DNA of 64,000 bases. It comes from Escherichia ruysiae. GTDB taxonomy: Bacteria; Pseudomonadota; Gammaproteobacteria; Enterobacterales; Enterobacteriaceae. Positions 19,954-28,226 of this stretch are shown piece after piece (the first letter of the stretch is position 1; each line of letters opens with the position of its first letter). The translations under genes were made by a program, and so were the position numbers. Location: positions 3,534,001-3,598,000 of the forward strand of contig NZ_JAVIWS010000001.1 of assembly GCF_031323975.1 (NCBI RefSeq). The letters run 5' to 3'. Under the pieces are notes generated by a model, which saw nothing but the letters and a program-made list of their open reading frames with translations, was not told the DNA's origin and made no database searches.

Positions 19954-20361
19954 ATGTCATATGTTTATGGCCTGGTAGATTCATTGCAGGGCACTGAAAT
20001 GGTGGGAATGGCGGGAGCAGGAGACAGAAAGGAATGTGTGTGCTTAGTTCAGGTATATGCACATGTAGGGCATACCGGAACGTGGAAGCAGGGGCGGAAA
20101 GTTTTCGGAGATAAATCGATCCGCAGAGGAACAGCAATCGCGACTTTTGTGAATGGGAAATATCCACCGAGGGAAGATGCTCATAAACATGCTGCTTTCT
20201 ATCTCGAACAAGATGATTCGTATATTTATGTTATGGACCAGTGGACAGGTAAAGCCTCGAATGTATCGGCGCGCAAAATCTCCAGAAAAGGCGGAATGCG
20301 CAGTGATGGATCCTATCCTGATGCCAGTAATAATGCGGAAGCTTTTTATGTTATTGAGTAG
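19954..20361 (+). CDS. BPSL0067-family protein, putative T6SS amidase effector
   Basis: The 135-residue protein has the look of a papain-like NlpC/P60-type amidase of the BPSL0067 family. A candidate catalytic Cys28 lies in ECVCLVQ at a helix start, His79 in KHAAFYL begins a strand, and Asp95 lies in MDQWTG. Proteins of this type cut peptide bonds in peptidoglycan and are often T6SS cargo. There is no signal peptide, as expected for delivery by the T6SS. A GGGGGAG ribosome site precedes the ATG. The downstream exported protein is the likely immunity partner. The substrate is inferred, not shown. Confidence 0.8.
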   Translation: MSYVYGLVDSLQGTEMVGMAGAGDRKECVCLVQVYAHVGHTGTWKQGRKVFGDKSIRRGTAIATFVNGKYPPREDAHKHAAFYLEQDDSYIYVMDQWTGKASNVSARKISRKGGMRSDGSYPDASNNAEAFYVIE

Positions 20362-20373
20362 AGAATAGATGCT

Positions 20374-20826
20374 ATGGAGACGCGTTTTATTTTTTCTCTG
20401 TTATTGGGTTATATATTGTTTTATCCACAATATGTTGCAGCGTGGGAAGTCAGTTGTCCCGTGTTTATCAATATAAAATCCTCAACGACAGTACTGGAGT
20501 CGGATGTACCTACATCGTGGCAGGAATCTTCCCGCTATGAACCCCGTCTGTGGCTGGACGGCGTAGGGATGTCGCAGGGAAAACCTGAAAACCGGGTAGA
20601 TCTAAAACCAGAGACAGAGAAAATAAAGGGTGAAACCAGGCAAATATGGGATACCACAATGAACAGTAATCAGGATAGTGAACGTTACTGGGTTTCCTGT
20701 ATTTATAACCACGGACAGGTTTGGTTATCACAACCAGTACCTGCATCGGCGACACGGTGTCAGGCATCTTCTCTGCTGGGTCAGCGGGAACAAGGAGAGT
20801 CACCGGTATCTGTGATATGTAAATAA
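20374..20826 (+). CDS. STY0301-type exported protein, putative immunity to the upstream amidase
   Basis: The 150-residue protein has a Sec signal (hydrophobic segment residues 5-20, likely cleaved near AAWEV). The mature domain has four Cys residues (SCPVF, WVSCIY, ATRCQ, VICK), suited to disulfides in the periplasm. The order effector then exported partner, 12 bp apart, and the periplasmic site of the presumed target agree with an immunity role. I recognise it as resembling STY0301-family proteins, which often accompany BPSL0067 genes. Confidence 0.75.
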   Translation: METRFIFSLLLGYILFYPQYVAAWEVSCPVFINIKSSTTVLESDVPTSWQESSRYEPRLWLDGVGMSQGKPENRVDLKPETEKIKGETRQIWDTTMNSNQDSERYWVSCIYNHGQVWLSQPVPASATRCQASSLLGQREQGESPVSVICK

Positions 20827-21006
20827 ATATAATCCATTCAGTTTATGAATTAATTATATGCCGGTATCTCATTACCGGAAATTATACAGCCTTCTGTTCT
20901 TCTGAAATTAAGGAGAGGGGGTTCTGTACGGCAATGATTTACCTGTATCCAGATGTACAGATAAATCAGAGATTATTTTTAAGTAATTCTTAATAAGGAA
21001 ATGAAA

Positions 21007-21492
21007 ATGGCTTATGACATTTTTCTGAAAATTGACGGCATTGATGGCGAGTCAATGGATGACAAACATAAAAATGAAATTGAGGTACTGAGCTGGCGCT
21101 GGAATATCCATCAGGAGTCCACCATGCACGCAGGCAGCGGTCTGGGATCCGGTAAAGTCTCCGTGACTAACCTGGAGTTTGAACATTACATCGATCGCGC
21201 CAGCCCGAATCTGTTCAAATACTGCGCATCCGGTAAGCATATTCCGAAGTCCATCCTTGTCATGCGTAAAGCAGGCGGCAATCCACTGGAATACCTCAAG
21301 TACACCTTTACTGACCTGATTGTGGCTGTGGTTTCCCCCAGTGGTAGCAAGGAGGGCGAGATAGCTTCCCGCGAGAGAGTCGAACTCTCTTTCAGCACCG
21401 TGAAGCAGGAATACGTGGTGCAGAACCAGCAAGGTGGCAGCGGCGGCACCATCACCGCAGGCTACGACTTCAAGGCCAATAAAGAAATTTAA
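21007..21492 (+). CDS. hcp: Hcp (TssD), T6SS inner tube protein
   Basis: The 161-residue protein starts MAYDIFLKIDGIDGES, the classical Hcp opening, and includes VLSWRWNIHQ, SKVSVTNLEFEHYIDRASP-like tube elements, and EYLKYTFTDLIV. It forms the hexameric rings of the tube. I prefer the ATG at 21007 over 21001 because AAGGAA lies 6 bases before it. A 175-bp AT-rich leader separates it from the effector pair and probably holds its own promoter. Confidence 0.96.
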   Translation: MAYDIFLKIDGIDGESMDDKHKNEIEVLSWRWNIHQESTMHAGSGLGSGKVSVTNLEFEHYIDRASPNLFKYCASGKHIPKSILVMRKAGGNPLEYLKYTFTDLIVAVVSPSGSKEGEIASRERVELSFSTVKQEYVVQNQQGGSGGTITAGYDFKANKEI

Positions 21493-21559
21493 GCGGTACT
21501 TTTCCGGCCCGGAAAATAGCCGGGCTGGTTTTTATTGTTTGATTTTAAAGGAAATTATA

Positions 21560-22093
21560 GTGAATAAATGGCGTAACCCCGGCGGGTGGTTATGTGCGGT
21601 AGCTTTGTCTTTTGTCTGCCTGCTTTCCGGGTGCAGCATTGACAGCGACGACGTGCCGGACCTGATGTCACAAAGACTCGATCTGGTGATTAAGGCTTCC
21701 GATAAGGTGAATCCTGACAATCAGAAAAAAGCCGCGCCCATAGAGATACGCGTTTATGAACTGAAAAATGATGCAGCCTTCACGGCGGCGGACTGGTGGT
21801 CACTTCAGGACAATGACAAGGCTGTTCTTGCCGATGATTTACTGCACCGCGACAGCTTTATCTTGCGCCCGGGCGAGGAGAAAAAACTGCGCCGCTCTCT
21901 CAATAAGGAAACCACCACGCTGGGGATCCTCGCCGGATACCGCAATCTGGGAAAATCGGTCTGGCGAGCCACATATAAAATTCCTGATCCACCGGAAAAA
22001 AGTTGGTACAGCCGCTTTATGCCGAAGAAAAAAGTCGAACTGGATGCTGACATAGAGCAAAGCGCCATCGTGATTAAAGAACGGGATGAGTAA
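21560..22093 (+). CDS. tssJ: Type VI secretion outer-membrane lipoprotein TssJ
   Basis: I place the start at GTG 21560 (177 residues) because AAAGG lies upstream and the product then begins with a lipoprotein signal ending in the lipobox LSGC (Cys25). The mature protein has the transthyretin-like TssJ features: PIEIRVYELKNDAAF near residue 60 and the loop after it that contacts TssM. TssJ anchors the TssJLM membrane complex to the outer membrane. It precedes tssK by 3 bp. Confidence 0.93.
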   Translation: MNKWRNPGGWLCAVALSFVCLLSGCSIDSDDVPDLMSQRLDLVIKASDKVNPDNQKKAAPIEIRVYELKNDAAFTAADWWSLQDNDKAVLADDLLHRDSFILRPGEEKKLRRSLNKETTTLGILAGYRNLGKSVWRATYKIPDPPEKSWYSRFMPKKKVELDADIEQSAIVIKERDE

Positions 22094-22096
22094 ATT

Positions 22097-23440
22097 ATGA
22101 GTTGGAATAACCGGGTGGTCTGGAGTGAAGGACAATTTTTGCTGCCACAGATGTTTCAGCAGCAGGAACGCTATCTGGAACACGTTATTCACTACCGCAG
22201 TCTGCCGCTTTCCCCCTTTTTCTGGGGCTTCAGTGAATACAGCATTGACAGTGAGGCGCTGAACATCGGCAAACTGGTACTGAAAGAGGCTGCCGGGGTG
22301 TTTGCGGACGGTACGCCGTTTAATGCGCTGGGCCATACGCCGCTGCCGCCGCCGTTGACCATTCTGCCGGAGCATCTTAACCAGCAGATTTGCCTGGCGG
22401 TGCCGGTACGCACGCCGAACAGCGAGGAAACCAGCTTCGACAATAACCCGGAATCGCTGGCGCGCTTTTCGGTGCATGAAAATGAAATTCGCGATGCCAA
22501 CTCGCTGGGGCGTGGCGCACAATTGTTGCAGCTCAGCCACCTGCGCCTGCGCCTGTTGCCGGAAAAAGCAGTGACGGATGCGTGGATCGGCCTGCCGCTG
22601 ACGCGCATTACGGCTCTGCATCCCGATGGCCGGATCGAGCTTGACAAAGATTTGATCCCGCCAGTGGTGAACTACCAGGCAAGTTCACTGATATGCACCT
22701 GGCTGTCGTGGATCAACGATCTGATAAAAATGCGCGCAGATTCACTGGCGGAACGGTTGACGGGCAGTGATAAACACGGCCATGAGGCGGCGGAAGTGTC
22801 GGATTACCTGCTGTTACAAATTCTCAATCGTTTTGGCCCATTACTGATCCATCTGGCGAAAACGCCGCTGTCGCCGGAAGTGCTCTATCGTAACCTGTCC
22901 GAACTGGCCGGTGAACTCTCGACCTATGTGCGACCACAAACTCGCCGCCCGGAAGAATATAAAGAATATAAACACCTGACGCCTTATGCAGGGCTGAAAT
23001 CGGTGGTGGACGAGGTACAGTACCTGCTGAATGCCGTGCTGATCCGGGGGGCGCAGCGGATTCCGCTGGAAGAGGGGGCTTATGGCATCCTCAATGCGGT
23101 GGTTGAACCTTCCGAACTATCGGGTTTCAGCGCGCTTGTGCTGACGGTGAAGGCGCAGATGTCTGCCGACGCCCTGCTGCAATATTTTTCCGCCCAGACC
23201 AAAATCGGGCCGTCCGAACGCCTGCCGGAACTGATCCGCTCGCACCTGCCGGGGCTGACTTTGCAGGTGCTGCCGGTGCCCCCGCGTCAGATTCCGTTCC
23301 AGTCCGGGTACATCTATTACGACATTCGCCGCGATGGCGTGCTTTGGGAACATATTGCCCGCTATGGAGGCATGGCCATGCACACTGCCGGAGAGTTTCC
23401 GGGGCTGGAGATGGCTCTGTGGGGAGTGCGTGATAAATGA
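22097..23440 (+). CDS. tssK: Type VI secretion baseplate protein TssK
   Basis: The 447-residue protein begins with the conserved VVWSEGQFLLPQMFQQQERY and includes YRSLPLSPFFWGFSEYSID. The C-terminal domain carries PLEEGAYGILNAV and PPRQIPFQSGYIYYDI. TssK trimers tie the baseplate to the TssJLM complex. Its stop overlaps the tssL start by 4 bp. Confidence 0.96.
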   Translation: MSWNNRVVWSEGQFLLPQMFQQQERYLEHVIHYRSLPLSPFFWGFSEYSIDSEALNIGKLVLKEAAGVFADGTPFNALGHTPLPPPLTILPEHLNQQICLAVPVRTPNSEETSFDNNPESLARFSVHENEIRDANSLGRGAQLLQLSHLRLRLLPEKAVTDAWIGLPLTRITALHPDGRIELDKDLIPPVVNYQASSLICTWLSWINDLIKMRADSLAERLTGSDKHGHEAAEVSDYLLLQILNRFGPLLIHLAKTPLSPEVLYRNLSELAGELSTYVRPQTRRPEEYKEYKHLTPYAGLKSVVDEVQYLLNAVLIRGAQRIPLEEGAYGILNAVVEPSELSGFSALVLTVKAQMSADALLQYFSAQTKIGPSERLPELIRSHLPGLTLQVLPVPPRQIPFQSGYIYYDIRRDGVLWEHIARYGGMAMHTAGEFPGLEMALWGVRDK

Positions 23441-24753
23441 CCGACGATATCCTGACGCCGCAGGCGGCGAATACCCTGCCATTTCAGCCATCAACCGGGG
23501 GGGGAAAGACACCCGACAATGACGGTTCCGGCGCGGCCATAAAGGACACTCTTCGCAAGGAGGAGAGCAAGGTGGTCGTTGAGGACGGCCCGGATATGAA
23601 ACTCCGGCTGGCTGAAATCACTGCCGCCACTAATCCCCTGCTGGCGGCGGCAAGTCCTCTGTTATGTGCACTGGCGCAGATGCCCCGCGAACTCGCCCCT
23701 GGTTTTATCGAACATTACCGCGCCCTGCTAGAGCGGGAGGTTCGCCGATATCAGACGCTGTGCGACCAGGCAAACCTGCGCCGCGAGCATGTGCTGGCGG
23801 TTCGCTATTGCTTGTGTACGGCGCTGGATGAAGCCGCCAACAATACAAGCTGGGGGCGACGTGGGGTTTGGGCTGGAAAAAGCCTGCTGATCACCTTTCA
23901 TGGCGAAAGTGAAGGCGGCATCAAGCTGTTTCAGATAATTGGTCGTCTGGCCTCCAGCTTCCAGGAGCACAGCGATGTGCTGGAAATCATTTACCACATA
24001 CTGGGGCTGGGTTTTGAGGGGCGTTACAGCGTGCGCCCCGACGGGCGTAAACAACTGGACGATATCCGCCAGCAACTGCTGACTCAACTGATCCAGCGCC
24101 GCGATCCGGTAACACCAACACTTTCGCCTGGTTTCACCGGTGCCGTCGGCGGTCGGATTCGGCGGATGCAGCGAGTGCCTGTCTGGCTGAGTGGCGGAAT
24201 AGCCCTGCTGGTGATGTTGACCTTATTTGGTTTTTACAACTACCGGATGAGTCTCGCCACAGAAGCCGTACAGCAGCGTATCGATGCCATTGGTAAAAAT
24301 CTGCCACCACCACCCGTTCCCGTGCATAAACTGCGACTGAAAATCTTGCTGGCGAACGAGATCACCCGTGGTCTGCTGACGGTGGAGGAAGATGAGCATC
24401 ACAGTCGGGTGGTCTTCCGGGGCGACACGATGTTTGTGCCGGGGCAGAAAACCGTGAATGACGCGCTCCGCCCGGTGATTGATAAGGCCGCGCGCGAGAT
24501 TGCGCGAGTGGGGGGCGCAGTGACGGTGACTGGTCACACTGACAGCCAGCCGATCCATTCTGCGGAATTCCCATCTAACCAGGAGTTATCGGAAAAAAGG
24601 GCGACGGAAGTGGCTACGCTGTTGAAGTCCGGTGGTGTTTCTATCAGTCGAATCCGGGTTGTCGGGAAGGGGGATACCGTGCCGGTGGCTGATAACCGCA
24701 CTAAAACCGGACGAGCGCAGAATCGCCGGGTAGAAATTCTGGTGGTGGAGTAA
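23437..24753 (+). CDS. tssL: TssL (DotU/IcmH) with C-terminal OmpA-like peptidoglycan-binding domain
   Basis: The 438-residue protein is an extended TssL. The cytoplasmic DotU domain (about residues 60-220) contains RYCLCTALDEAANNTSWG and LLITFHGESEGGIKLF. One transmembrane helix lies at about 245-268 (VWLSGGIALLVMLTLFGFY). The periplasmic OmpA-like domain follows, with VTVTGHTDSQPI and NQELSEKRATEV, and can hold the complex to peptidoglycan. It overlaps tssK by 4 bp. Confidence 0.95.
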   Translation: MTDDILTPQAANTLPFQPSTGGGKTPDNDGSGAAIKDTLRKEESKVVVEDGPDMKLRLAEITAATNPLLAAASPLLCALAQMPRELAPGFIEHYRALLEREVRRYQTLCDQANLRREHVLAVRYCLCTALDEAANNTSWGRRGVWAGKSLLITFHGESEGGIKLFQIIGRLASSFQEHSDVLEIIYHILGLGFEGRYSVRPDGRKQLDDIRQQLLTQLIQRRDPVTPTLSPGFTGAVGGRIRRMQRVPVWLSGGIALLVMLTLFGFYNYRMSLATEAVQQRIDAIGKNLPPPPVPVHKLRLKILLANEITRGLLTVEEDEHHSRVVFRGDTMFVPGQKTVNDALRPVIDKAAREIARVGGAVTVTGHTDSQPIHSAEFPSNQELSEKRATEVATLLKSGGVSISRIRVVGKGDTVPVADNRTKTGRAQNRRVEILVVE

Positions 24754-24760
24754 ATTAATA

Positions 24761-25447
24761 ATGGAAAAGCTGGAGTGTAATGCGTCTAACCATTCGCCAG
24801 TGTGGGGAGTAACAGAATTTATATTCTGGAAACTGGCGCCTAAAAAATGGGGGGGAGGAGTAGCATTTGGGCGTTATTTTAAAGATGGTTGGGTGAAGCA
24901 TAACAGCCTTTTGATCAATGCAGCTGCAAATGCCTGGCATTTACCTGCTCCCTTGCTTGCTGGAGTTTGTTGGATTGAAGTAGTGGGAGATCCTCAGATT
25001 GTAGACACGTTGGCATTTGAATTTCGTGCTATGAGTTGGAGTGGGCCTGAGTGGGTTGATGAACATATCACAATAGCTTCGAAACCAGAAAAAACATCTT
25101 TTGGTGCGGTGAGTATGCAATTGCGAACTGCAGCCAAAACACTCGGGCTTGATGAGACTAAAATGGATAATTCTCAGTTGCGTGAGTTGGAAAATTACCT
25201 CCAACATGATGTTTTTAATATAAAATTAGCTGCAAGGCATCGTTATCAATTGGCTGAAAAAGATGGCTTTCAGGTATCCTTACCTCACCTGACAGAAGAA
25301 CAAGTAAGAATTATTGAAGCTCGTTATAATCGAGGTATTTCTCTTAGTCTGGAAAAAATAAAGCAAGATACCAGCTATGGCGATTTTATTATCAACAAAT
25401 GGTTGCATTTCTCTGGTTTATTAATGACTGTCTGGGAGTCCTCATGA
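24761..25447 (+). CDS. Lysozyme-fold (SLT-like) protein, candidate peptidoglycan-cleaving effector
   Basis: The 228-residue protein has no signal peptide. A transglycosylase-like pattern is visible: a helix ending in LLAGVCWIEVVGDP (candidate catalytic Glu), then SFGAVSMQLRTAAKTLG, which resembles the SLT motif (S..GxxMQ..TA...G), then a NIKLAARHRYQL helix and ARYNRG in place of the usual AYN.G. Order and spacing fit a lysozyme-type muramidase. The gene is wedged between tssL (7 bp) and a small membrane-protein gene, and it is lower in GC than both tssL and tssM, so the pair looks inserted. Function is inferred from motifs only. Confidence 0.6.
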   Translation: MEKLECNASNHSPVWGVTEFIFWKLAPKKWGGGVAFGRYFKDGWVKHNSLLINAAANAWHLPAPLLAGVCWIEVVGDPQIVDTLAFEFRAMSWSGPEWVDEHITIASKPEKTSFGAVSMQLRTAAKTLGLDETKMDNSQLRELENYLQHDVFNIKLAARHRYQLAEKDGFQVSLPHLTEEQVRIIEARYNRGISLSLEKIKQDTSYGDFIINKWLHFSGLLMTVWESS

Positions 25448-25731
25448 GAGAAATAATTAAGATAACAGGATGGTTATTATTCATTATGGGGTTGGTCACT
25501 ATCATGCTTTTTTCCGGGAATGAGTATCAGTGGATGCAGGATATGGAGCCTTCAATAACAGCATTGCCTCAGAGAAATGGAAATAGAGAGGTAATCAGAA
25601 GATTAATTTATTTTATTTCAGCGGCTATTCAGATTGTTCTTTATTTTCTTTCAGTATCACGTACAGGAAAGGGGTTTTCAGTCCTGGGTATTTTGCTATT
25701 ACTGATTATCGCATGGAGCTCTGAACAATAA
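25444..25731 (+). CDS. Small inner-membrane protein, candidate immunity partner
   Basis: I set the start at ATG 25444 (95 residues), overlapping the previous stop by 4 bp, which suggests coupled translation. Three hydrophobic stretches are likely transmembrane helices: ITGWLLFIMGLVTIMLF, RLIYFISAAIQIVLYFL and GFSVLGILLLLIIAW. A periplasmic loop of about 30 residues joins the first two. An integral membrane partner is a common form of immunity to wall-cutting toxins. I recognise no family. Confidence 0.6.
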   Translation: MREIIKITGWLLFIMGLVTIMLFSGNEYQWMQDMEPSITALPQRNGNREVIRRLIYFISAAIQIVLYFLSVSRTGKGFSVLGILLLLIIAWSSEQ

Positions 25732-28226
25732 TGCAAAAATTTCTCAGTCTGCTGTTTTCCCGCCGCGCATTGGCGATTGTCGGCGTGGTGATGCTTGCGC
25801 TGCTGGTCTGGTTTATCGGACCGCTGGTGGCGTTTGACACCCTGCATCCGCTGGTGTCCGTGAGCAGTAGGGGGGTGACCATCGTTCTATTACTGATGCT
25901 GCTCATCCTGTGGCTGGTGAACTGGTCAATGAGCATTATTGGCGTTACGGTTCTGTGCCTGATCATCGGTTTTGTGTCACCGTTGCTGGCCTTTGGCGAC
26001 GTTCGCCCGTTTGCGCCACTGTGGCTGCGTCTGACGCTTATCGGCCTGATCCTGCTGACTTATGCACTATACGGCCTGTACCGCCTGTGGCGGGCGCTGC
26101 GCCTGGATGAACAATTGCTGCGCCGTTTCCTGCATCCACGCGGGGAAGACGTGCCGGTGGCCGGGGAAATTAAAGCTGATTTGCGCACCGTCAGCAATAT
26201 TGTCACCCGCGCCATCCGGCAACTAAAACAACTACGAGTAGATCAGCCATTCTGGCGTAAGGCACTGGAAGGAAAGCGTTTTCTGTACGAGTTACCGTGG
26301 TTTATGGTCATCGGCAGTCCGGGCGATGGTAAAACTACCGCGTTGCTCAACACTGGATTGCAGTTCCCACTAGCAGAACAGATGGAACAGACCGTACATA
26401 TCCTGAATGTACCTGGTGGCGGCACGCTGCATTGCGACTGGTGGTTTACCAACGAAGCGGTACTTATCGATACCGCTGGGCGCTATGCCCGCCACGATGA
26501 TGGCGGCGAAACGAACGCGACACAGCGTAACGCCGGAGAGTGGCAAGGATTTTTGGGGTTGCTGCGAAAACACCGCCCCAACGCGCCGTTGAACGGCGTG
26601 CTTCTGACGCTGAACGTGGCAGATCTAACCGCGCAGTCATCGGCAGAACGCCTGGCTACTTGTGCAGCCCTGCGTGCACGGCTGGCAGAACTGAGAGAGA
26701 CGCTAGGGATCCGTTTTCCTGTGTATCTTATTGTCACAAAAATGGATCTGTTGCCGGGCTTTACGGAGTATTTTCGTGGTCTTACCAGTCACCTTCGTAC
26801 CCAGGTATGGGGCTTCACTTTGCCTTACAGCCGGAAACGTAATTCCGCAGATCTGCAGTCGCGACATGCGCTCTGTGGGCAGGAACTGGCAAATCTGACG
26901 CTGCGGCTGGATCAGGGGCTGGATACCCGGTTGCAGGAAGAGTACGACCTTAAAAGCCGCCAGCGGCTGTATCGCTTCCCGCGTGAATTTGCCGCGCTGG
27001 GCGCGCCATTGCTGGAAGCCATTGAACAGATCTTCCTCGATTCAAAATTCGATGCCACCCAGCTTAACAACACCTTGCGCGGCGTATTTTTCACCAGCGC
27101 GGCACAGGCGCAGGCGGACGCCGTGGCAGACCATACGGGCATCTGGCCGCGTTTTGTCCGGGCAATAAAAGGGAAGGCGGATTCACCGTCTCATACCCTG
27201 CCGGACGGCAACCGCAGCTATTTTCTCCACGATCTACTGAAACGGTTAATCTTCCGCGAAGCGCACCTGGTGGAGCCGAATCTCCAGTGGGCATGGCGTT
27301 ACCGGCTACTGCGTACCGGCGGGCATCTGCTAGTACTGGCGCTGGCTTTCTGGTTATGGCAGGGAATGCAGGGCAGCCAGCAGGGTAACAACGGGTATCT
27401 GAATGAAATCGCCACCCGGACGGCTAAACTGGATACTGATGTCAAAGCCTATACCGGAAAACCTGCGATGCACCCGGTTCCCGCATTACTGAACCAGGCG
27501 TGGGCGCTCTCTGCCTGGCCGGGGCTGGATCCGGACTCACCGCCGCTGGCCTGGCGTTACGGGCTGTACAGCGTTCCGCCGGTGATGGAGAGTGTGGCCT
27601 CTCTGTACGACCGCCTGCTGGACCAGCTGCTGTTGCCGCCGCTGGTGAAACGCATGGAATATGTGCTTTCGGATGCGATAGCACGTCAGAACAGCAAAGC
27701 CGCCTACGACACCCTGCATGTTTATCTGCTGCTGAACCTCGATAAAGACCACGAGGACAAATACAACGCGGCGGAAATTCACTCATGGGTACTGAATGAC
27801 CTGGACAACCGCGACAGCGTGGCGGAGTTTGGTGGTCGTGCAGCCGTGCTGGAACATATCGACGCTCTGTTTGACGGTAGCCGCGTAGTGCATTCGCCCT
27901 ACGAAAAAGATGAGGGGTTGATCCGCCAGGCGCGAACTTTCCTCGATGGACACACCAGCACTGAGCGTATCTATGCCCGTGCACTGGCTTCTATGGAGAG
28001 TGAAGCACCGCAGGAGTTTTCGCTGGTGCGCGCTGTAGGGGCAGATGCTGGAACCGTCTTTGTTCGCACGGATGGCGCGCCGCTGGGTCGGGGCGTACCG
28101 GGCATCTTCACCCGCGAAGGCTACCGGGAGTTATTCGACAAACGACTGCCTGAATTTGTTGCCGCAGCGTCAGCGAATGATGCCTGGGTGATGGGGCGGG
28201 AAAATGCGCAAAAAAAAAACGACTGA
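25731..28226 (+). CDS. tssM: TssM (IcmF/VasK) N-terminal part, ends early by frameshift
   Basis: The first 831 residues of TssM comprise two N-terminal transmembrane segments (within residues 10-115), a cytoplasmic NTPase-like domain with Walker A GSPGDGKTT (about 195-203) and a DTAGRYA motif, a third membrane helix (HLLVLALAFWLWQG, about 530), and the start of the periplasmic region. The frame closes at TGA 28224-28226, just after a run of ten A (28210-28219). Dropping one A would continue the frame into the next gene and yield a 1288-residue protein, a normal TssM length. It may be a true pseudogene, a slippage-expressed gene or an assembly error. Confidence 0.9.
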   Translation: MQKFLSLLFSRRALAIVGVVMLALLVWFIGPLVAFDTLHPLVSVSSRGVTIVLLLMLLILWLVNWSMSIIGVTVLCLIIGFVSPLLAFGDVRPFAPLWLRLTLIGLILLTYALYGLYRLWRALRLDEQLLRRFLHPRGEDVPVAGEIKADLRTVSNIVTRAIRQLKQLRVDQPFWRKALEGKRFLYELPWFMVIGSPGDGKTTALLNTGLQFPLAEQMEQTVHILNVPGGGTLHCDWWFTNEAVLIDTAGRYARHDDGGETNATQRNAGEWQGFLGLLRKHRPNAPLNGVLLTLNVADLTAQSSAERLATCAALRARLAELRETLGIRFPVYLIVTKMDLLPGFTEYFRGLTSHLRTQVWGFTLPYSRKRNSADLQSRHALCGQELANLTLRLDQGLDTRLQEEYDLKSRQRLYRFPREFAALGAPLLEAIEQIFLDSKFDATQLNNTLRGVFFTSAAQAQADAVADHTGIWPRFVRAIKGKADSPSHTLPDGNRSYFLHDLLKRLIFREAHLVEPNLQWAWRYRLLRTGGHLLVLALAFWLWQGMQGSQQGNNGYLNEIATRTAKLDTDVKAYTGKPAMHPVPALLNQAWALSAWPGLDPDSPPLAWRYGLYSVPPVMESVASLYDRLLDQLLLPPLVKRMEYVLSDAIARQNSKAAYDTLHVYLLLNLDKDHEDKYNAAEIHSWVLNDLDNRDSVAEFGGRAAVLEHIDALFDGSRVVHSPYEKDEGLIRQARTFLDGHTSTERIYARALASMESEAPQEFSLVRAVGADAGTVFVRTDGAPLGRGVPGIFTREGYRELFDKRLPEFVAAASANDAWVMGRENAQKKND

